Source: Rahnella sp. AA (GTDB lineage: Bacteria; Pseudomonadota; Gammaproteobacteria; Enterobacterales; Enterobacteriaceae). Taken from it: a DNA stretch of 64,000 nucleotides. The notes below the pieces were generated by a model that did no database searches, was not told the origin of the DNA, and worked only from the letters and a program-made list of their open reading frames with translations. Position numbers and translations under genes: made by a program. This document shows positions 29,884 through 40,074 of the stretch, piece by piece. Position 1 is the first letter of the stretch. Each line of letters begins with the position of its first letter. The stretch lies in the NCBI RefSeq assembly GCF_002834385.1, contig NZ_PITQ01000004.1, positions 62,001-126,000 of the forward strand. The letters run 5' to 3'.

Positions 29884-30225
29884 TCACTCTTCAGAAGATT
29901 TGTATTTCTCAGCCGTTTCTTTAATCAGCTGTTGCAGCTCACCGCGCTGGAACATTTCAACCACGATGTCACAACCGCCGACCAGCTCACCATCCACCCA
30001 CAGCTGCGGGAAGGTTGGCCAGTTAGCGAATTTCGGCATCTCAGCGCGGATGTCCGGGTTCTGCAGGATATCCACGTAAGCAAAGCGTTCACCACAGGCA
30101 GAAAGTGCCTGAACAGCCTGAGCGGAAAAACCGCAGCTTGGCAGTTTTGGTGAGCCTTTCATGTACAGTAAAATCGGGTTTTCAGAAACTTGCTTCTGAA
30201 TTTTTTCAATTGTTGGAGTGGTCAT
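29884..30225 (-). CDS. grxD: Monothiol glutaredoxin GrxD
   Basis: 113 residues from ATG 30225 (MTTPTIEKIQ). CGFS active site near residue 30 (KLPSCGFSAQ), the TFPQLWVDGELVGGCDI glutathione-binding region and a Glu-rich tail. It carries glutathione-ligated [2Fe-2S] clusters and works in Fe-S delivery with BolA-type partners. A longer frame upstream to 30264 lacks support. Confidence 0.95.
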   Translation of the reverse strand: MTTPTIEKIQKQVSENPILLYMKGSPKLPSCGFSAQAVQALSACGERFAYVDILQNPDIRAEMPKFANWPTFPQLWVDGELVGGCDIVVEMFQRGELQQLIKETAEKYKSSEE

Positions 30226-30688
30226 TTCTTGCTTCCTCAAGCCGGTAGAGGCTGTCACGGTCATTACTCATCACGCGCAGCACACAAAGACAGTGCGCAA
30301 TCACAATACTTTCTATTGTAACGATGGCAGCCATCAGATAAAAACGCCATTTTTTGTGTGGTCTTTCTCAATAGTGGCATTTTATTAAACAATTTTCAGC
30401 GCTTGCGTTCAGGCTCACATATTTAAACATTCATCGAGAATAACATTTTTGGCATTCAACGATAATGTCAGATTTGCAAAATTCCATTCTTTAACTCAAA
30501 TATTAACTGGATGAAAAACGGTTATTTTTTTGACTAAAAATGGCGGTTATTTCGACATAAAAAAAGCTATTAACTTTTTCTCACAATATGATCTAGAATC
30601 GAGGCAATTCGTGCTTTTTTGTCTGGTTCTTTTAGGCAATACTCTGACATCCCTGATGTTTAACCCTACCACTCATGGTAACGAAGCT
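30226..30688. other. Divergent intergenic region, grxD and mepH
   Basis: 463 bases with two divergent promoters expected. A short inverted repeat ACAATA-N5-TATTGT is at 30303-30319. An open frame in phase with mepH extends left to 30530 but starts with TTG and has no family similarity; I treat it as untranslated leader. Confidence 0.45.
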
Positions 30689-31591
30689 ATGCGCTTACTG
30701 TTCACGCTTTTTGTGCTGCTCTTTACCCAGCTGTTCTTAAATATGGCTCATGCGTCGCCGCAGGCTCGCGTCGCTGCCGATCAGCGAAAGAGTCATGTAA
30801 ACCAGGCCACACCGGAAGAACGCCGAAAGCGAAAAACGGTAGCCGCGAAAACCAGTAAGAAAACCAAAGTCGCACCGGTTTCAGAAACTAAAACTCAGGA
30901 AAAGATTTCGAAGAAGAAAGTCAAAAGCACCGAACTGGTTAAGCGAAAGACATCTTCTGAAAAAACAGTGAAAGCCACACGGGCCGAAAGTAAAAAAGAA
31001 AAGACACTTAAGACAACGCGGGCCGAGGCGAAAACAGAGAAAGAAACCAAAACCCGAACGCTTGCAAAAAACAGCAGTGAGAAAGTCAGTAAGAAAGAAG
31101 CTTATGGACGTCACCGCAAAGGCAAAAAGTTACGTGAAGAAGACGGTAAGCCAATAACACTCAGTGCGACACACAAAAAACGTTATCAGCACGCACAGCA
31201 AACCGCGATGACGAAGTTGATGCACCAGGTCGGAAAACCTTACCGCTGGGGCGGAACGTCACCCAATACAGGTTTTGATTGCAGTGGTTTAGTCTATTAC
31301 GCTTACAAAGATTTAATTCGTATTAAGATGCCACGCACAGCAAATGAAATGTACCACCTGCGCGATGCGGCTCCGGTCAAACGCGCTGAACTGGAAAGCG
31401 GTGATCTGGTATTCTTCCGGATCAATAATCGCGGTGCTGCTGACCACGTGGGTGTCTACGTGGGGAACGGCAAATTCATCCAGTCCCCACGGTCAGGTGA
31501 AGACATTAAAATCACCTCACTGGGTGACGATTACTGGCAAGATCACTATGTGGGCGCACGTCGGGTAATGACCCCGAAAACGATCCGATAA
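30689..31591 (+). CDS. mepH: MepH, NlpC/P60 murein endopeptidase
   Basis: 300 residues from ATG 30689 (MRLLFTLFVLLF), giving a clear signal peptide that ends near HAS. Residues 30-160 form a Lys/Thr/Glu-rich low-complexity linker with loosely repeated units around TRAES/TRAEA. The C-terminal NlpC/P60 domain (about 180-300) has the catalytic Cys (GFDCSGLVYYAY) and His (ADHVGVYVG). It cuts mDap-D-Ala crosslinks in the periplasm to allow wall growth. E. coli MepH is 271 residues with a similar linker. Confidence 0.93.
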   Translation: MRLLFTLFVLLFTQLFLNMAHASPQARVAADQRKSHVNQATPEERRKRKTVAAKTSKKTKVAPVSETKTQEKISKKKVKSTELVKRKTSSEKTVKATRAESKKEKTLKTTRAEAKTEKETKTRTLAKNSSEKVSKKEAYGRHRKGKKLREEDGKPITLSATHKKRYQHAQQTAMTKLMHQVGKPYRWGGTSPNTGFDCSGLVYYAYKDLIRIKMPRTANEMYHLRDAAPVKRAELESGDLVFFRINNRGAADHVGVYVGNGKFIQSPRSGEDIKITSLGDDYWQDHYVGARRVMTPKTIR

Positions 31592-31700
31592 TAAACAATT
31601 CGTTAAGTATGAAGTTTCGCTAATCAGCTATCGAATAGCATTTAACGAAGAGTTTCTGCAAGGAAGAGTGTCGGCGAAAAGGGTCACTGCGTAAAATTGA

Positions 31701-31738
31701 AAAGGGCGATTCCTGTTATAGGTAATCGCCCTTTTTTA
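31701..31738. terminator. Terminator of mepH, possibly bidirectional
   Basis: AAGGGCGATT pairs with AATCGCCCTT, with an inner CCT/AGG pair, then six T. The minus strand also has a fair T-rich tail, which would suit ynhF. Confidence 0.9.
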
Positions 31739-31756
31739 TTGCGGCTTTCGCGCAAA

Positions 31757-31846
31757 TCAGTTCATGATCGCGGTGAAGCTGAAAGCCATGATCATGAGCA
31801 AAGCGCAGATCGTAGTGATCAAAGAAAATTTCAGGTTGCTGTCCAT
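31757..31846 (-). CDS. ynhF: YnhF, 29-residue membrane protein
   Basis: A short frame: MDSNLKFSLITTI at the start, then a hydrophobic stretch to the end, 29 residues in all, the same length as E. coli YnhF, with a clearly similar N-terminus (LKFSL-TTI). The ATG is preceded by AAGGGGG with good spacing. One membrane helix; function unknown in any species. Position between mepH and purR is the E. coli position once sodB and ydhP are removed. Confidence 0.85.
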   Translation of the reverse strand: MDSNLKFSLITTICALLMIMAFSFTAIMN

Positions 31847-32118
31847 CAAACCCCCTTACGGATCAAGTTGTGGCATTTTCTTAGCCACACTAAATGTGTG
31901 CCAACGCATTTTCTCACAATTCGCATTTAAAATCTTGTGTTGAATGACAACGTCACTCTGACAATTTTACTTCCACTTTCCTGCATTATAAGAGAAAATT
32001 GTTGGTTACCACGCCTGTGTGCCGGTTGATTTCACCCGAGAGCATTTCACGCCTCACCCTGAAAGGATCCACCCAACGATTTCACTGCCCTTTCCGAAGC
32101 CAGCAGTTAAATCCACGC

Positions 32119-32134
32119 AAGCAAACGATTAACA
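32119..32134. promoter_or_regulatory. PurR-like operator upstream of purR
   Basis: AAGCAAACGATTAACA agrees at about 10 of the 14 defined positions of the PurR consensus ACGCAAACGTTTNCNT. It lies 47 bases before the purR start. E. coli purR is autoregulated, which makes this plausible. The rest of the 334-base ynhF-purR gap shows no other clear element. Confidence 0.6.
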
Positions 32135-32180
32135 TAATGCTAACGTGCTGAAACACGTGAGTTCAGGAGTCATTGTTTAC

Positions 32181-33206
32181 ATGGCAACGATTAAAGATGT
32201 CGCAAAGCGCGCTGGCGTTTCCACCACAACCGTGTCGCACGTCATCAATAAAACACGTTTCGTCGCCGAAGAAACCAAAACTGCGGTCCTCCTGGCAATC
32301 AAAGAATTGCACTACTCGCCGAGTGCCGTCGCGCGTAGCCTGAAGGTTAATAACACCAAAACTATTGGCCTTCTGGCGACGTCCAGCGAAGCGCCTTACT
32401 TTGCTGAAGTGATTGAAGCGGTTGAAAACAGCTGCTTCTCCAAAGGCTACACGCTGATTTTATGTAACTCGCATAACAATCTGGAAAAACAGCAAGCTTA
32501 TCTGCAAATGCTGGCACAAAAACGCGTCGACGGCCTGCTGGTGATGTGTGCGGAATATCCGGACGAATTGCTTAATATGCTGGAAGAGTACCGCTCAATC
32601 CCAATGGTTGTGATGGACTGGGGCGAAGCGCGCAAAAACTTCACTGACAGCATTATAGATAATGCCTTCGAGGGCGGTTATATGGCTGGCCGCTACCTGA
32701 TTGAGCGCGGGCATCGTGATATCGGCGTTATTCCCGGGCAACTGGCACGTAATACCGGTGGCGGCCGCTTCCAGGGTTTTGTGAAAGCGCTGACCGAGGC
32801 CAATATTCCTGTACGCGAAGAATGGGTGGTTCAGGGTGATTTTGAGCCGGAATCCGGCTATCAGGCAATGCACAAAATTCTTATGCAGAAACATCGCCCG
32901 ACGGCGGTTTTCTGCGGCGGTGACGTCATGGCTATGGGCGCCATCTGTGCAGCCGATGAGTTGGGTTTGCGCGTTCCACAGGATATTTCCGTGATTGGTT
33001 ATGACAATGTGCGCAACGCCCGTTATTTCTCACCGGCGTTGACCACGGTTCACCAGCCGAAAGAACGCCTGGGGGAAATGGCCTTTACCATGTTGCTGGA
33101 TCGTATTGTCAGCAAACGCGAAGAATCGCAAACCATTGAGGTTCATCCGAAACTGGTCGAGCGCCGGTCTGTTGCTGATGGCCCGTACCGGGACTATCGC
33201 CGCTGA
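32181..33206 (+). CDS. purR: PurR, purine repressor (LacI family)
   Basis: 341 residues from ATG 32181 ([26 protein letters not shown]), exactly the E. coli length; the in-frame extension to 32145 is rejected. N-terminal LacI-type helix-turn-helix with hinge helix ([10 protein letters not shown]), then a periplasmic-binding-protein-like domain for hypoxanthine or guanine. Represses purine synthesis genes. Its terminator lies within the end of the convergent punR gene. Confidence 0.96.
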   Translation: MATIKDVAKRAGVSTTTVSHVINKTRFVAEETKTAVLLAIKELHYSPSAVARSLKVNNTKTIGLLATSSEAPYFAEVIEAVENSCFSKGYTLILCNSHNNLEKQQAYLQMLAQKRVDGLLVMCAEYPDELLNMLEEYRSIPMVVMDWGEARKNFTDSIIDNAFEGGYMAGRYLIERGHRDIGVIPGQLARNTGGGRFQGFVKALTEANIPVREEWVVQGDFEPESGYQAMHKILMQKHRPTAVFCGGDVMAMGAICAADELGLRVPQDISVIGYDNVRNARYFSPALTTVHQPKERLGEMAFTMLLDRIVSKREESQTIEVHPKLVERRSVADGPYRDYRR

Positions 33207-34151
33207 TCACCTCCTGACGCCTGCGCTTGCAGGCGTTTTTTCGCAACTGTCACGTAGCCATTCGTGATTCATTGTTTCGGTATCCCCCATATAATCGAGC
33301 AACCAGGCCAGTGAAGGCGATGGATTGCTCTGATCCCAGGTCAGACAACACGGGCTATCAGGAAAAGCATTCTCCAGCGCCAGAACTTGCAACCTCTGCT
33401 GTTCAATCCAGGGTGCCACACGGTGAACAGGCATCATGCCGACACATAAACCTTCGTTCAGACATTCCAGCGCACACGTCCAGTCGGGAACCACCAGCCG
33501 CCGCTGGTTATCCAGCGTCCAGGTGTCGCGTTTGGGCAGCGTTCTCGATGTATCTTCCAGACAAAGCGCCGGATAAGGCCGCAGCTGATCGTCACTCAGT
33601 ACACCCTGCGTCTGCGCCAGCGGATGTTGTGCGCTGACGACACAATGCCAGTCCATAAAACCCATATCGCGGAAATTGAACCGGCCTCCGACGGGGATCG
33701 CCCGCGTTGCGCCGATGGCGACATCCGCCCGTCCGTCAACCAGCGCGTCCCAGACGCCGTTAAAGACTTCCGAATGAATGATGAGTTCGGTGTCCGGAAA
33801 ATGACGGTAGAAATCAAGCACCAGGCGTCGCGTCCGCGCGGGTTTGACGATACGGTCAACGGCCACACGTAATTCTCCGCGCCACCCGTTCGCGACCTGC
33901 TGACACTGACGGCGGGTAGCTATCATTTTTTTTGTCAGAATCCGCGCTTCATCGACAAAAATCTTTCCGGCCGGCGTCAGGACCACATCGCGGTGCCTGC
34001 GTTCAAACAATGGAACGGCCAGCCATTGTTCAAGCTGTCGTACGGTATAGCTGATGGCAGAAGGAACGCGGTGCAAATCTTGCGCGGCGGCGCTGAAACT
34101 GCCGGTTCTTGCGACGGCATCCACAACCTCAAGTGCGTACTCTGACCACAT
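33207..34151 (-). CDS. punR: PunR (YdhB), LysR-family activator of punC
   Basis: 314 residues. LysR helix-turn-helix at the N-terminus (VARTGSFSAAAQDLHRVPSAISYTVRQLE), then the two-lobed effector domain. It matches E. coli YdhB/PunR, which activates the divergent purine-nucleoside transporter gene punC in response to adenosine-type ligands (family knowledge). The last codons (EKTPASAGVRR) are written through the purR terminator hairpin, and its stop abuts the purR stop. Confidence 0.93.
   Translation of the reverse strand: MWSEYALEVVDAVARTGSFSAAAQDLHRVPSAISYTVRQLEQWLAVPLFERRHRDVVLTPAGKIFVDEARILTKKMIATRRQCQQVANGWRGELRVAVDRIVKPARTRRLVLDFYRHFPDTELIIHSEVFNGVWDALVDGRADVAIGATRAIPVGGRFNFRDMGFMDWHCVVSAQHPLAQTQGVLSDDQLRPYPALCLEDTSRTLPKRDTWTLDNQRRLVVPDWTCALECLNEGLCVGMMPVHRVAPWIEQQRLQVLALENAFPDSPCCLTWDQSNPSPSLAWLLDYMGDTETMNHEWLRDSCEKTPASAGVRR
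33217..33242 (+). terminator. Terminator of purR inside the punR coding end
   Basis: ACGCCTGC, loop GCTT, GCAGGCGT, then seven T on the plus strand. All of it is within the C-terminal codons of punR on the minus strand. Confidence 0.92.
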
Positions 34152-34284
34152 AATCTAGCCTTCAATTTTTTTGATAGCAGAGTTCAAATATTAGCGTTTC
34201 ACAAGTCTGTTATCAAAGCGTTAAACTCCGCATCCGATACGATTTCCGCGTCAAATCATCTGCAATAAATAAATTAACGAGACA

Positions 34285-35499
34285 ATGATGAAACCCTCTT
34301 TTGGATTTATGCTCTATCTTGCTGGCCTGAGCATGCTCGGCTTTTTAGCCACTGATATGTACCTTCCGGCCTTCAGTGCCATGCAAACCAGCCTCATGAC
34401 CACTCCGGGCATGATTAGCGCCAGCCTGAGTATTTTTCTCGGTGGATTCGCTGTCGGGCAATTATTATGGGGGCCATTATCCGACCGTATTGGTCGCAAA
34501 CCGGTGCTGCTCATCGGCCTGACATTGTTTGCGGTCGGCTGCCTGGGTGTTATTTGGGTAGAAAACGTGCGCGCCCTTCTCGCCTTACGTTTTTTGCAGG
34601 CCATCGGCGTTTGTGCCGCAGCTGTCACCTGGCAGGCGCTCGTGGTAGACCGCTTCTCAGCCGGTGTGGCCAAAAAAACTTTCGCCAGCATCATGCCTCT
34701 GGTCGCGCTGTCGCCTGCACTTGCGCCTTTGCTCGGTGCCTGGATGCTGAATCATTTTGACTGGGAAGCCATCTTTGTTTTGCTGACCGTCGTTGCCACC
34801 TTTCTGCTGATTACCACATTTACATTGCGTGAAAACAAACCAGCGCAACAAGTCTTAGCAGACAAGGCCGGGTTTATGACGCTGCTGAAATCGCGCGTTT
34901 ACGGCGGGAATGTCATGATCTATGCCGCCTGTTCCGCGGGCTTCTTCGCATGGCTGACCGGTTCACCATTTATTTTAAGTGATATGGGATATTCGCCGGG
35001 TGTGATTGGCCTGAGTTATGTCCCGCAGACGATAGCCTTCCTGCTGGGAGGATTCGGATGCCGCGTACTGATCAGTAAGCTGGACGGAAATAAGATTTTA
35101 CCCTGGTTACTGGCCGGGTACAGCGTAAGCATTGTTAGCCTGTTTTGTCTTGCCATGTTCACCGATGCCGGGTTGGTGAGCCTGTTGATCCCCTTCTGTT
35201 TGATGGCTTTGGTGAATGGAGCTATCTATCCAATTGTTGTCGCAAATGCATTAATGCCATTTCCTGCTAATACAGGCAAAGCGGCAGCGTTGCAAAATAC
35301 CCTCCAGTTAGGCCTTTGCTTCCTCGCGAGCTTGCTGGTTTCCGCATTTATTGTGCAACCATTAATGGCGACAGTCAGCACCATGCTGTCTACACTGTTC
35401 TTGGTAGTTTTGGGCCGCTGGTTGTCTCTGCATGATGAAAAGATATGCAATGCGGAACAAACGACAGAGCAGAAAGCTCGCACACGGCAGGTCAATTAA
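34285..35499 (+). CDS. punC: PunC (YdhC), MFS purine nucleoside transporter
   Basis: 404 residues, 12 membrane helices, drug:H+ antiporter-1 subfamily. Motif A between helices 2 and 3 reads [14 protein letters not shown], and motif C-like [17 protein letters not shown] follows in helix 5. It matches E. coli YdhC/PunC along its length. Starts ATGATG; the first ATG is taken. It is divergent from its activator punR, 133 bases apart. Confidence 0.93.
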   Translation: MMKPSFGFMLYLAGLSMLGFLATDMYLPAFSAMQTSLMTTPGMISASLSIFLGGFAVGQLLWGPLSDRIGRKPVLLIGLTLFAVGCLGVIWVENVRALLALRFLQAIGVCAAAVTWQALVVDRFSAGVAKKTFASIMPLVALSPALAPLLGAWMLNHFDWEAIFVLLTVVATFLLITTFTLRENKPAQQVLADKAGFMTLLKSRVYGGNVMIYAACSAGFFAWLTGSPFILSDMGYSPGVIGLSYVPQTIAFLLGGFGCRVLISKLDGNKILPWLLAGYSVSIVSLFCLAMFTDAGLVSLLIPFCLMALVNGAIYPIVVANALMPFPANTGKAAALQNTLQLGLCFLASLLVSAFIVQPLMATVSTMLSTLFLVVLGRWLSLHDEKICNAEQTTEQKARTRQVN

Positions 35500-35561
35500 T
35501 CGCAATAATAACCATAAGTAACAATAACTTAATGGACATTTTCATTCGTGACGATTAACTA

Positions 35562-35590
35562 TTGAGAATGCCTGTCAGCGAGCCTATACT
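35562..35590 (+). promoter_or_regulatory. Candidate distal cfa promoter
   Basis: TTGAGA (35562-35567), 17-base spacer, TATACT (35585-35590), about 270 bases before cfa. E. coli cfa likewise has a distal and a proximal (RpoS) promoter and a long leader targeted by small RNAs. I could not fix the proximal promoter in the remaining part of this 364-base gap. Confidence 0.6.
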
Positions 35591-35863
35591 CAACAAAACC
35601 AAATAAAATAGCATTTTTACAAAACTTTTATTACATACTTAGCTCTGGCGCGCGGATTGCGTCACACTATTTTTCTGTTACGTTTTCAGGGATGATTTCC
35701 CTGCCCGTCATCCACCTGGCGAGCAGGCGTTCTTCTAATTTCCTCTGTTGGTGTCGGATATCGGACTAGACGGTAGTCGTCTGTTCTCATAAAGACCTGC
35801 AAAAAATAGCCTTTGCTTTTCCCGGCAGGTTAATAAGTCAGAAGAGAAAGTGATGGAGAAGCT

Positions 35864-37015
35864 ATGAGTTCATCGTGTATAGAAGACCAAAGCATTCAGG
35901 ACAATCAGTGGTATCGAATAGCCAGCGAGATGTTGGCAATGGCAGACATTCAGGTAAATGGTAATCGCCCTTTCGACCTTAAAGTAAAAAACACTGACTT
36001 TTTTAAGCGTGTTTTGCAGGAAGGTTCTCTGGGTCTGGGTGAAAGCTATATGGATGGTTGGTGGGAATGCGATCGTCTTGATATATTTTTCCAGCGTGTG
36101 CTGCGCGCCGGGCTGGAAAATAAACTCCCCCACCATTTTAAAGACACATTGCGTATCGCAGCAGCACGTCTCACTAACCTGCAATCCCGTAAGCGTGCAT
36201 GGATTGTCGGGAAAGAACACTACGATCTGGGCAACGATTTATTCACACTGATGCTCGACCCGTATATGCAGTATTCCTGTGGTTACTGGAAAGATGCCAC
36301 GACGCTTGAAGAAGCGCAGGAAGCCAAGCTCAGGATGATTTGCGATAAGCTGCAATTGAAACCCGGTCAGCGCTTGCTGGATATTGGCTGCGGCTGGGGG
36401 GGATTATCTGAATTTGCGGCACGCAATTATGGCGTCAGCGTTGTCGGCGTTACAATTTCAGCTGAACAACAAAAGCTGGCGCAAAAACGCTGTGAAGGAT
36501 TGGATGTCACTATCTTGTTACAGGATTACCGTGACCTCAACGATCAGTTCGATCGCATCGTTTCAGTCGGGATGTTCGAACATGTAGGGCCTAAAAATTA
36601 TCAAACCTACTTTAATGTCGCCAAACGTAATATCAAACCTGACGGCATTTTCTTGCTGCATACTATTGGTTCGAATAAAACGGATCTGAACGTCGATCCG
36701 TGGATTGATAAATATATCTTCCCGAATGGTTGTCTGCCATCGGTGCAGCAAATCGCGCAAACCAGTGAGTCACTGTTTGTGATGGAAGACTGGCACAACA
36801 TCGGTGCGGATTATGATCGTACTCTGATGGCGTGGCATGAACGTTTCCAGAAACACTGGCCGGAACTGGCAGAGCGGTACGGTGATCGTTTCCATCGTAT
36901 GTTCACCTATTACCTCAATGCGTGTGCGGGTGCATTCCGAGCCCGTGATATTCAGCTCTGGCAAGTCGTTTTCAGCCCGGAAGGGGTGGATGGTGGGATT
37001 CGCGTTCCGCGTTAA
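35864..37015 (+). CDS. cfa: Cyclopropane-fatty-acyl-phospholipid synthase
   Basis: 383 residues (E. coli 382), ATG with GGAGAAG before it. SAM-binding motif LLDIGCGWGGLSEF near 170, the catalytic Cys region MQYSCGYWKD near 139, and the C-terminal domain with SVGMFEHVG. It methylenates unsaturated acyl chains of membrane lipids, mainly on entry to stationary phase. Unusually long leader region upstream as in E. coli. Confidence 0.97.
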   Translation: MSSSCIEDQSIQDNQWYRIASEMLAMADIQVNGNRPFDLKVKNTDFFKRVLQEGSLGLGESYMDGWWECDRLDIFFQRVLRAGLENKLPHHFKDTLRIAAARLTNLQSRKRAWIVGKEHYDLGNDLFTLMLDPYMQYSCGYWKDATTLEEAQEAKLRMICDKLQLKPGQRLLDIGCGWGGLSEFAARNYGVSVVGVTISAEQQKLAQKRCEGLDVTILLQDYRDLNDQFDRIVSVGMFEHVGPKNYQTYFNVAKRNIKPDGIFLLHTIGSNKTDLNVDPWIDKYIFPNGCLPSVQQIAQTSESLFVMEDWHNIGADYDRTLMAWHERFQKHWPELAERYGDRFHRMFTYYLNACAGAFRARDIQLWQVVFSPEGVDGGIRVPR

Positions 37016-37046
37016 GCTTGCCGTTTTTCGGGTGAGCCTGTAGAGA

Positions 37047-37076
37047 AAAACCGGACCTGAGCGTCCGGTTTCTTTT
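37047..37076. terminator. Bidirectional terminator between cfa and ribE
   Basis: AACCGGAC, loop CTGAGC, GTCCGGTT, with T-rich tails on both strands. Confidence 0.9.
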
Positions 37077-37100
37077 ATTAAACAATCTGGCAGACAAAAA

Positions 37101-37754
37101 TCACTCTGATTTTTCGATCATCGCCTGCGCCGTTGCAATTGCAGCTTCACGACTGGCTAACACCCGCTCAACGGTATCCACGATTGCCTGCGTCTGCGGA
37201 TCAATTTCGATATTAATTTTATCGCCAAGACGTTTGGTGCCAAGCGTAGTGCGCTGCAGGGTTTCGGGGATTAAATGCACACAAAAACGCGTGCGCGTTA
37301 CCTCACCGATGGTCAGACTGATACCATCAATCCCGATATAACCTTTATGTAATACATATTTCATCAGATCTTCATGCGGCATACGGAACCAGATCTGCCG
37401 GTTATTTTCTGACGTCAAAATTTTCGCCACTTCCGCCGTACAAATAATATGACCAGACATTAAATGCCCGCCAATTTCATCGTTAAAGCGAGCCGCACGT
37501 TCAAGGTTAACCTGATCTCCCTCTTTCAGATCACCCAGATTTGTCAGGCGCAGGGTTTCTTTCATCAGATCAAAGCTGACTAAATCCCCGTTAACTTCAG
37601 TGACAGTCAGGCAACACCCGTTGTGCGCAACGGATGCACCCAATTGCAGGTTATCCAACATATCTTCAGGTAGACGAATAACATGGGTACGGAAGTTAGG
37701 TTTTTCGTCGATAGACACTACCGTTCCGGTCCCCTGTACAATTCCGGTAAACAT
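37101..37754 (-). CDS. ribE: Riboflavin synthase alpha chain
   Basis: 217 residues (called ribC in E. coli). Two tandem lumazine-binding domains: [12 protein letters not shown] at the start and a second half from about residue 98 beginning [13 protein letters not shown]. The catalytic N-terminal segment and the Cys of NGCCLTV are present. Converts two 6,7-dimethyl-8-ribityllumazine to riboflavin. Divergent from mdtK. I see no FMN riboswitch in the 254-base gap. Confidence 0.96.
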   Translation of the reverse strand: MFTGIVQGTGTVVSIDEKPNFRTHVIRLPEDMLDNLQLGASVAHNGCCLTVTEVNGDLVSFDLMKETLRLTNLGDLKEGDQVNLERAARFNDEIGGHLMSGHIICTAEVAKILTSENNRQIWFRMPHEDLMKYVLHKGYIGIDGISLTIGEVTRTRFCVHLIPETLQRTTLGTKRLGDKINIEIDPQTQAIVDTVERVLASREAAIATAQAMIEKSE

Positions 37755-38008
37755 AGCCTTTTCCTCAATGTTTAAATCTGCTGTATTAAAAACTCACTTT
37801 CGTCAGTTTGCCGCAGAATTAATGGAAAGCCAAACCCTGACGGGAAGAAATAGCACCCTGTGCTTTGATTTCATTATTTAACCAGGCATTAACAGCTTCG
37901 TTTGCTTAAAAATACCGACAATGTACAATCTTCGGACTATTTCCCACTCTTTAATGTCATCTTTTGTGGCGTTTTTTATTCAAATAAATCAACAAAAAAG
38001 GTGTATCT

Positions 38009-39382
38009 GTGCAGAAGTACTTTGCAGAGGCGCGAGTTTTATTAGCACTTGCCATTCCGGTCATCCTTGCGCAAATAGCCCAAACCGCCATGGGTGTAGT
38101 CGACACAATAATGGCAGGCTCCGTCAGTGCCACAGACATGGCGGCGGTTGCAGTCGGGACCTCAATATGGTTGCCAGCAATTCTGTTCGGACACGGCTTG
38201 CTGCTGTCACTGACGCCAACGGTCGCACATTTAAACGGTGCCGGACGACGCGATAAAATTGGCCATCAGGTGCAGCAGGGTTTCTGGCTTGCTTGTGGCG
38301 TATCAGTCCTGATCATTGCCGTTTTGTACCAGAGCGATCATATTCTCGGTCTGATGCACAATATTGATCCTGAACTGAAAGAGAAAGCCGTCGGGTATCT
38401 GCACGCCATTATGTGGGGTGCACCGGGATACCTGTTCTTCCAGGTATTACGTGACCAATGTGAAGGATTGTCGAAAACTAAACCGGGGATGGTATTCGGC
38501 TTTATCGGTTTGTTGGTGAACATCCCGGTTAACTATATCTTCATCTACGGAAAATTAGGTGCACCCGCACTCGGCGGCGTCGGCTGTGGCGTCGCCACAG
38601 GAACGGTATATTGGATCATGTTTTTCATGATGCGCTTATATGTACGCCATAATCGTATATTGCAAGATATTGCCGCGCCTTCGCGTTTCGCCAAACCTGA
38701 CTGGCCGACGCTGCGCCGCCTGATTCAGTTGGGCATGCCTATCGCACTGGCGCTATTCTTCGAAGTCACACTTTTTGCCATCGTTGCCCTGCTCGTTTCT
38801 CCGCTGGGTATTGTCGCCGTGGCCAGCCACCAGATCGCCCTCAACGTCGGGTCACTGATGTTTGTTGTTCCCCTGTCACTGGGTGTCGCAGCCACGATCC
38901 GCGTCGGCTCAAGGTTGGGGGAATCCTCCGTTGAAGGTGCAAAAGTCGCTGCTTATACCAGTATTGGGACGGGTATTCTCATGGCGTGTTGTACGGCGAC
39001 GACGGCGATTCTTTTCCGCGAACATATCGCATCACTTTATAACGACGCCCCTGAAGTGGTGGCACTTGCATCACATCTTCTGATTTTTGCTGCGCTGTTC
39101 CAGATTTCAGACGCGATACAGGTAATCGGCAGTGGCATCCTGCGCGGTTATAAAGACACACGTTCGATTTTTTATATTACGTTTGTCGCTTATTGGGTAC
39201 TGGGATTACCCGTCGGGTATACCCTCGGACTAACCGATCTGTTGGTTCCCCGCATGGGGCCGAGTGGTTTCTGGTGCGGCTTTATTCTGGGGCTCACTTT
39301 TGCCGCCGTCATGATGACGCTGCGCATGCGCTGGTTACAAAAACAGCCCTGCTTTACTATTTTGCAAAAAGCTGGCCGCTAA
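38009..39382 (+). CDS. mdtK: MdtK (NorM), MATE-family multidrug efflux pump
   Basis: 457 residues, same as E. coli MdtK, with a GTG start at 38009 ([22 protein letters not shown]). Twelve membrane helices in two six-helix bundles; the MATE segments [15 protein letters not shown] and [20 protein letters not shown] are clear. Na+ or H+ coupled export of cationic drugs and fluoroquinolones. Ends about 220 bases before the tRNA-Val pair, where the tRNA promoter is. Confidence 0.95.
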   Translation: MQKYFAEARVLLALAIPVILAQIAQTAMGVVDTIMAGSVSATDMAAVAVGTSIWLPAILFGHGLLLSLTPTVAHLNGAGRRDKIGHQVQQGFWLACGVSVLIIAVLYQSDHILGLMHNIDPELKEKAVGYLHAIMWGAPGYLFFQVLRDQCEGLSKTKPGMVFGFIGLLVNIPVNYIFIYGKLGAPALGGVGCGVATGTVYWIMFFMMRLYVRHNRILQDIAAPSRFAKPDWPTLRRLIQLGMPIALALFFEVTLFAIVALLVSPLGIVAVASHQIALNVGSLMFVVPLSLGVAATIRVGSRLGESSVEGAKVAAYTSIGTGILMACCTATTAILFREHIASLYNDAPEVVALASHLLIFAALFQISDAIQVIGSGILRGYKDTRSIFYITFVAYWVLGLPVGYTLGLTDLLVPRMGPSGFWCGFILGLTFAAVMMTLRMRWLQKQPCFTILQKAGR

Positions 39383-39529
39383 GCGGGGCTTTTGGCCTGC
39401 TTGCTAAAGCGACCGGCTACAGCACTAAATTTTTCAGGCATTTCACTGGCCGTTATGCCTAAAAAAACAACGCAATGCGCATTCGCTCGACAGTCACACG
39501 TAATATGACAGGAAAATGTCTTTTTTCCC

Positions 39530-39558
39530 TTGCCAGCATTCGGAGAGGTCGTTAATAT
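39530..39558 (+). promoter_or_regulatory. Promoter of the tRNA-Val pair
   Basis: TTGCCA (39530-39535), 17-base spacer, TAATAT (39553-39558), then a C-rich discriminator (TCGTCCCCGTCGCC), the type expected for a growth-rate and ppGpp controlled stable-RNA promoter. Confidence 0.8.
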
Positions 39559-39601
39559 TCGTCCCCGTCGCCAACGCTGGCTGACAAAAAAGAAAAACGA
39601 T

Positions 39602-39678
39602 GCGTCCGTAGCTCAGTTGGTTAGAGCACCACCTTGACATGGTGGGGGTCGGTGGTTCGAGTCCACTCGGACGCACCA
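39602..39678 (+). tRNA. valV: tRNA-Val (GAC)
   Basis: 77 bases with encoded CCA. Acceptor GCGTCCG pairs with CGGACGC; the anticodon loop is CTTGACATG-like with anticodon GAC (reads GUC and GUU); TTCGAGTC T-loop is present. Corresponds to E. coli valV/valW between mdtK and pykF. Confidence 0.98.
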
Positions 39679-39707
39679 ATTTTTCTCGCAGTACCGTTGC
39701 ATGATGT

Positions 39708-39784
39708 GCGTCCGTAGCTCAGTTGGTTAGAGCACCACCTTGACATGGTGGGGGTCGGTGGTTCGAGTCCACTCGGACGCACCA
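39708..39784 (+). tRNA. valW: tRNA-Val (GAC), second copy
   Basis: Identical over all 77 bases to the copy at 39602, separated by 29 bases. Cotranscribed from the same promoter. Confidence 0.98.
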
Positions 39785-40074
39785 AAGCAACTTCCTCATT
39801 GTTCTCTGCTTTTCAATCTTCCGCCAATATTCAACACACAAAAATATTCTGCATTTTACGCATAGACAACTTTTCAATTTACCTTAAGTCATCCTTTTGT
39901 TTTTTTTAAAATTATTTCTTGAATGTAGTATTTTCGACGTTGCAGTGAAGAAACTGTTATACCCCATGATTTTCATTCTGCCCGCATTGGATAATTTCAA
40001 AACAACGTTCCGAAATCTGCCCTAAGCTTGCGCCGCATCACGTTTTTTATTTGGTTTCCCGCCCGATTCCCCTC

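Noticed and set aside
30530..30688. N-terminal extension of mepH from a TTG
   Set aside because: The signal peptide starts at ATG 30689; the extension has no family counterpart.
37755..38008. FMN riboswitch upstream of ribE or mdtK
   Set aside because: The conserved FMN-element core sequences are not visible in the gap; the switch normally belongs to ribB in this group.
39602..39784. The tRNA-Val pair as flanking att repeats of a mobile element
   Set aside because: Only 29 bases lie between the copies and no integrase is near; they are a normal tandem tRNA pair as in E. coli.
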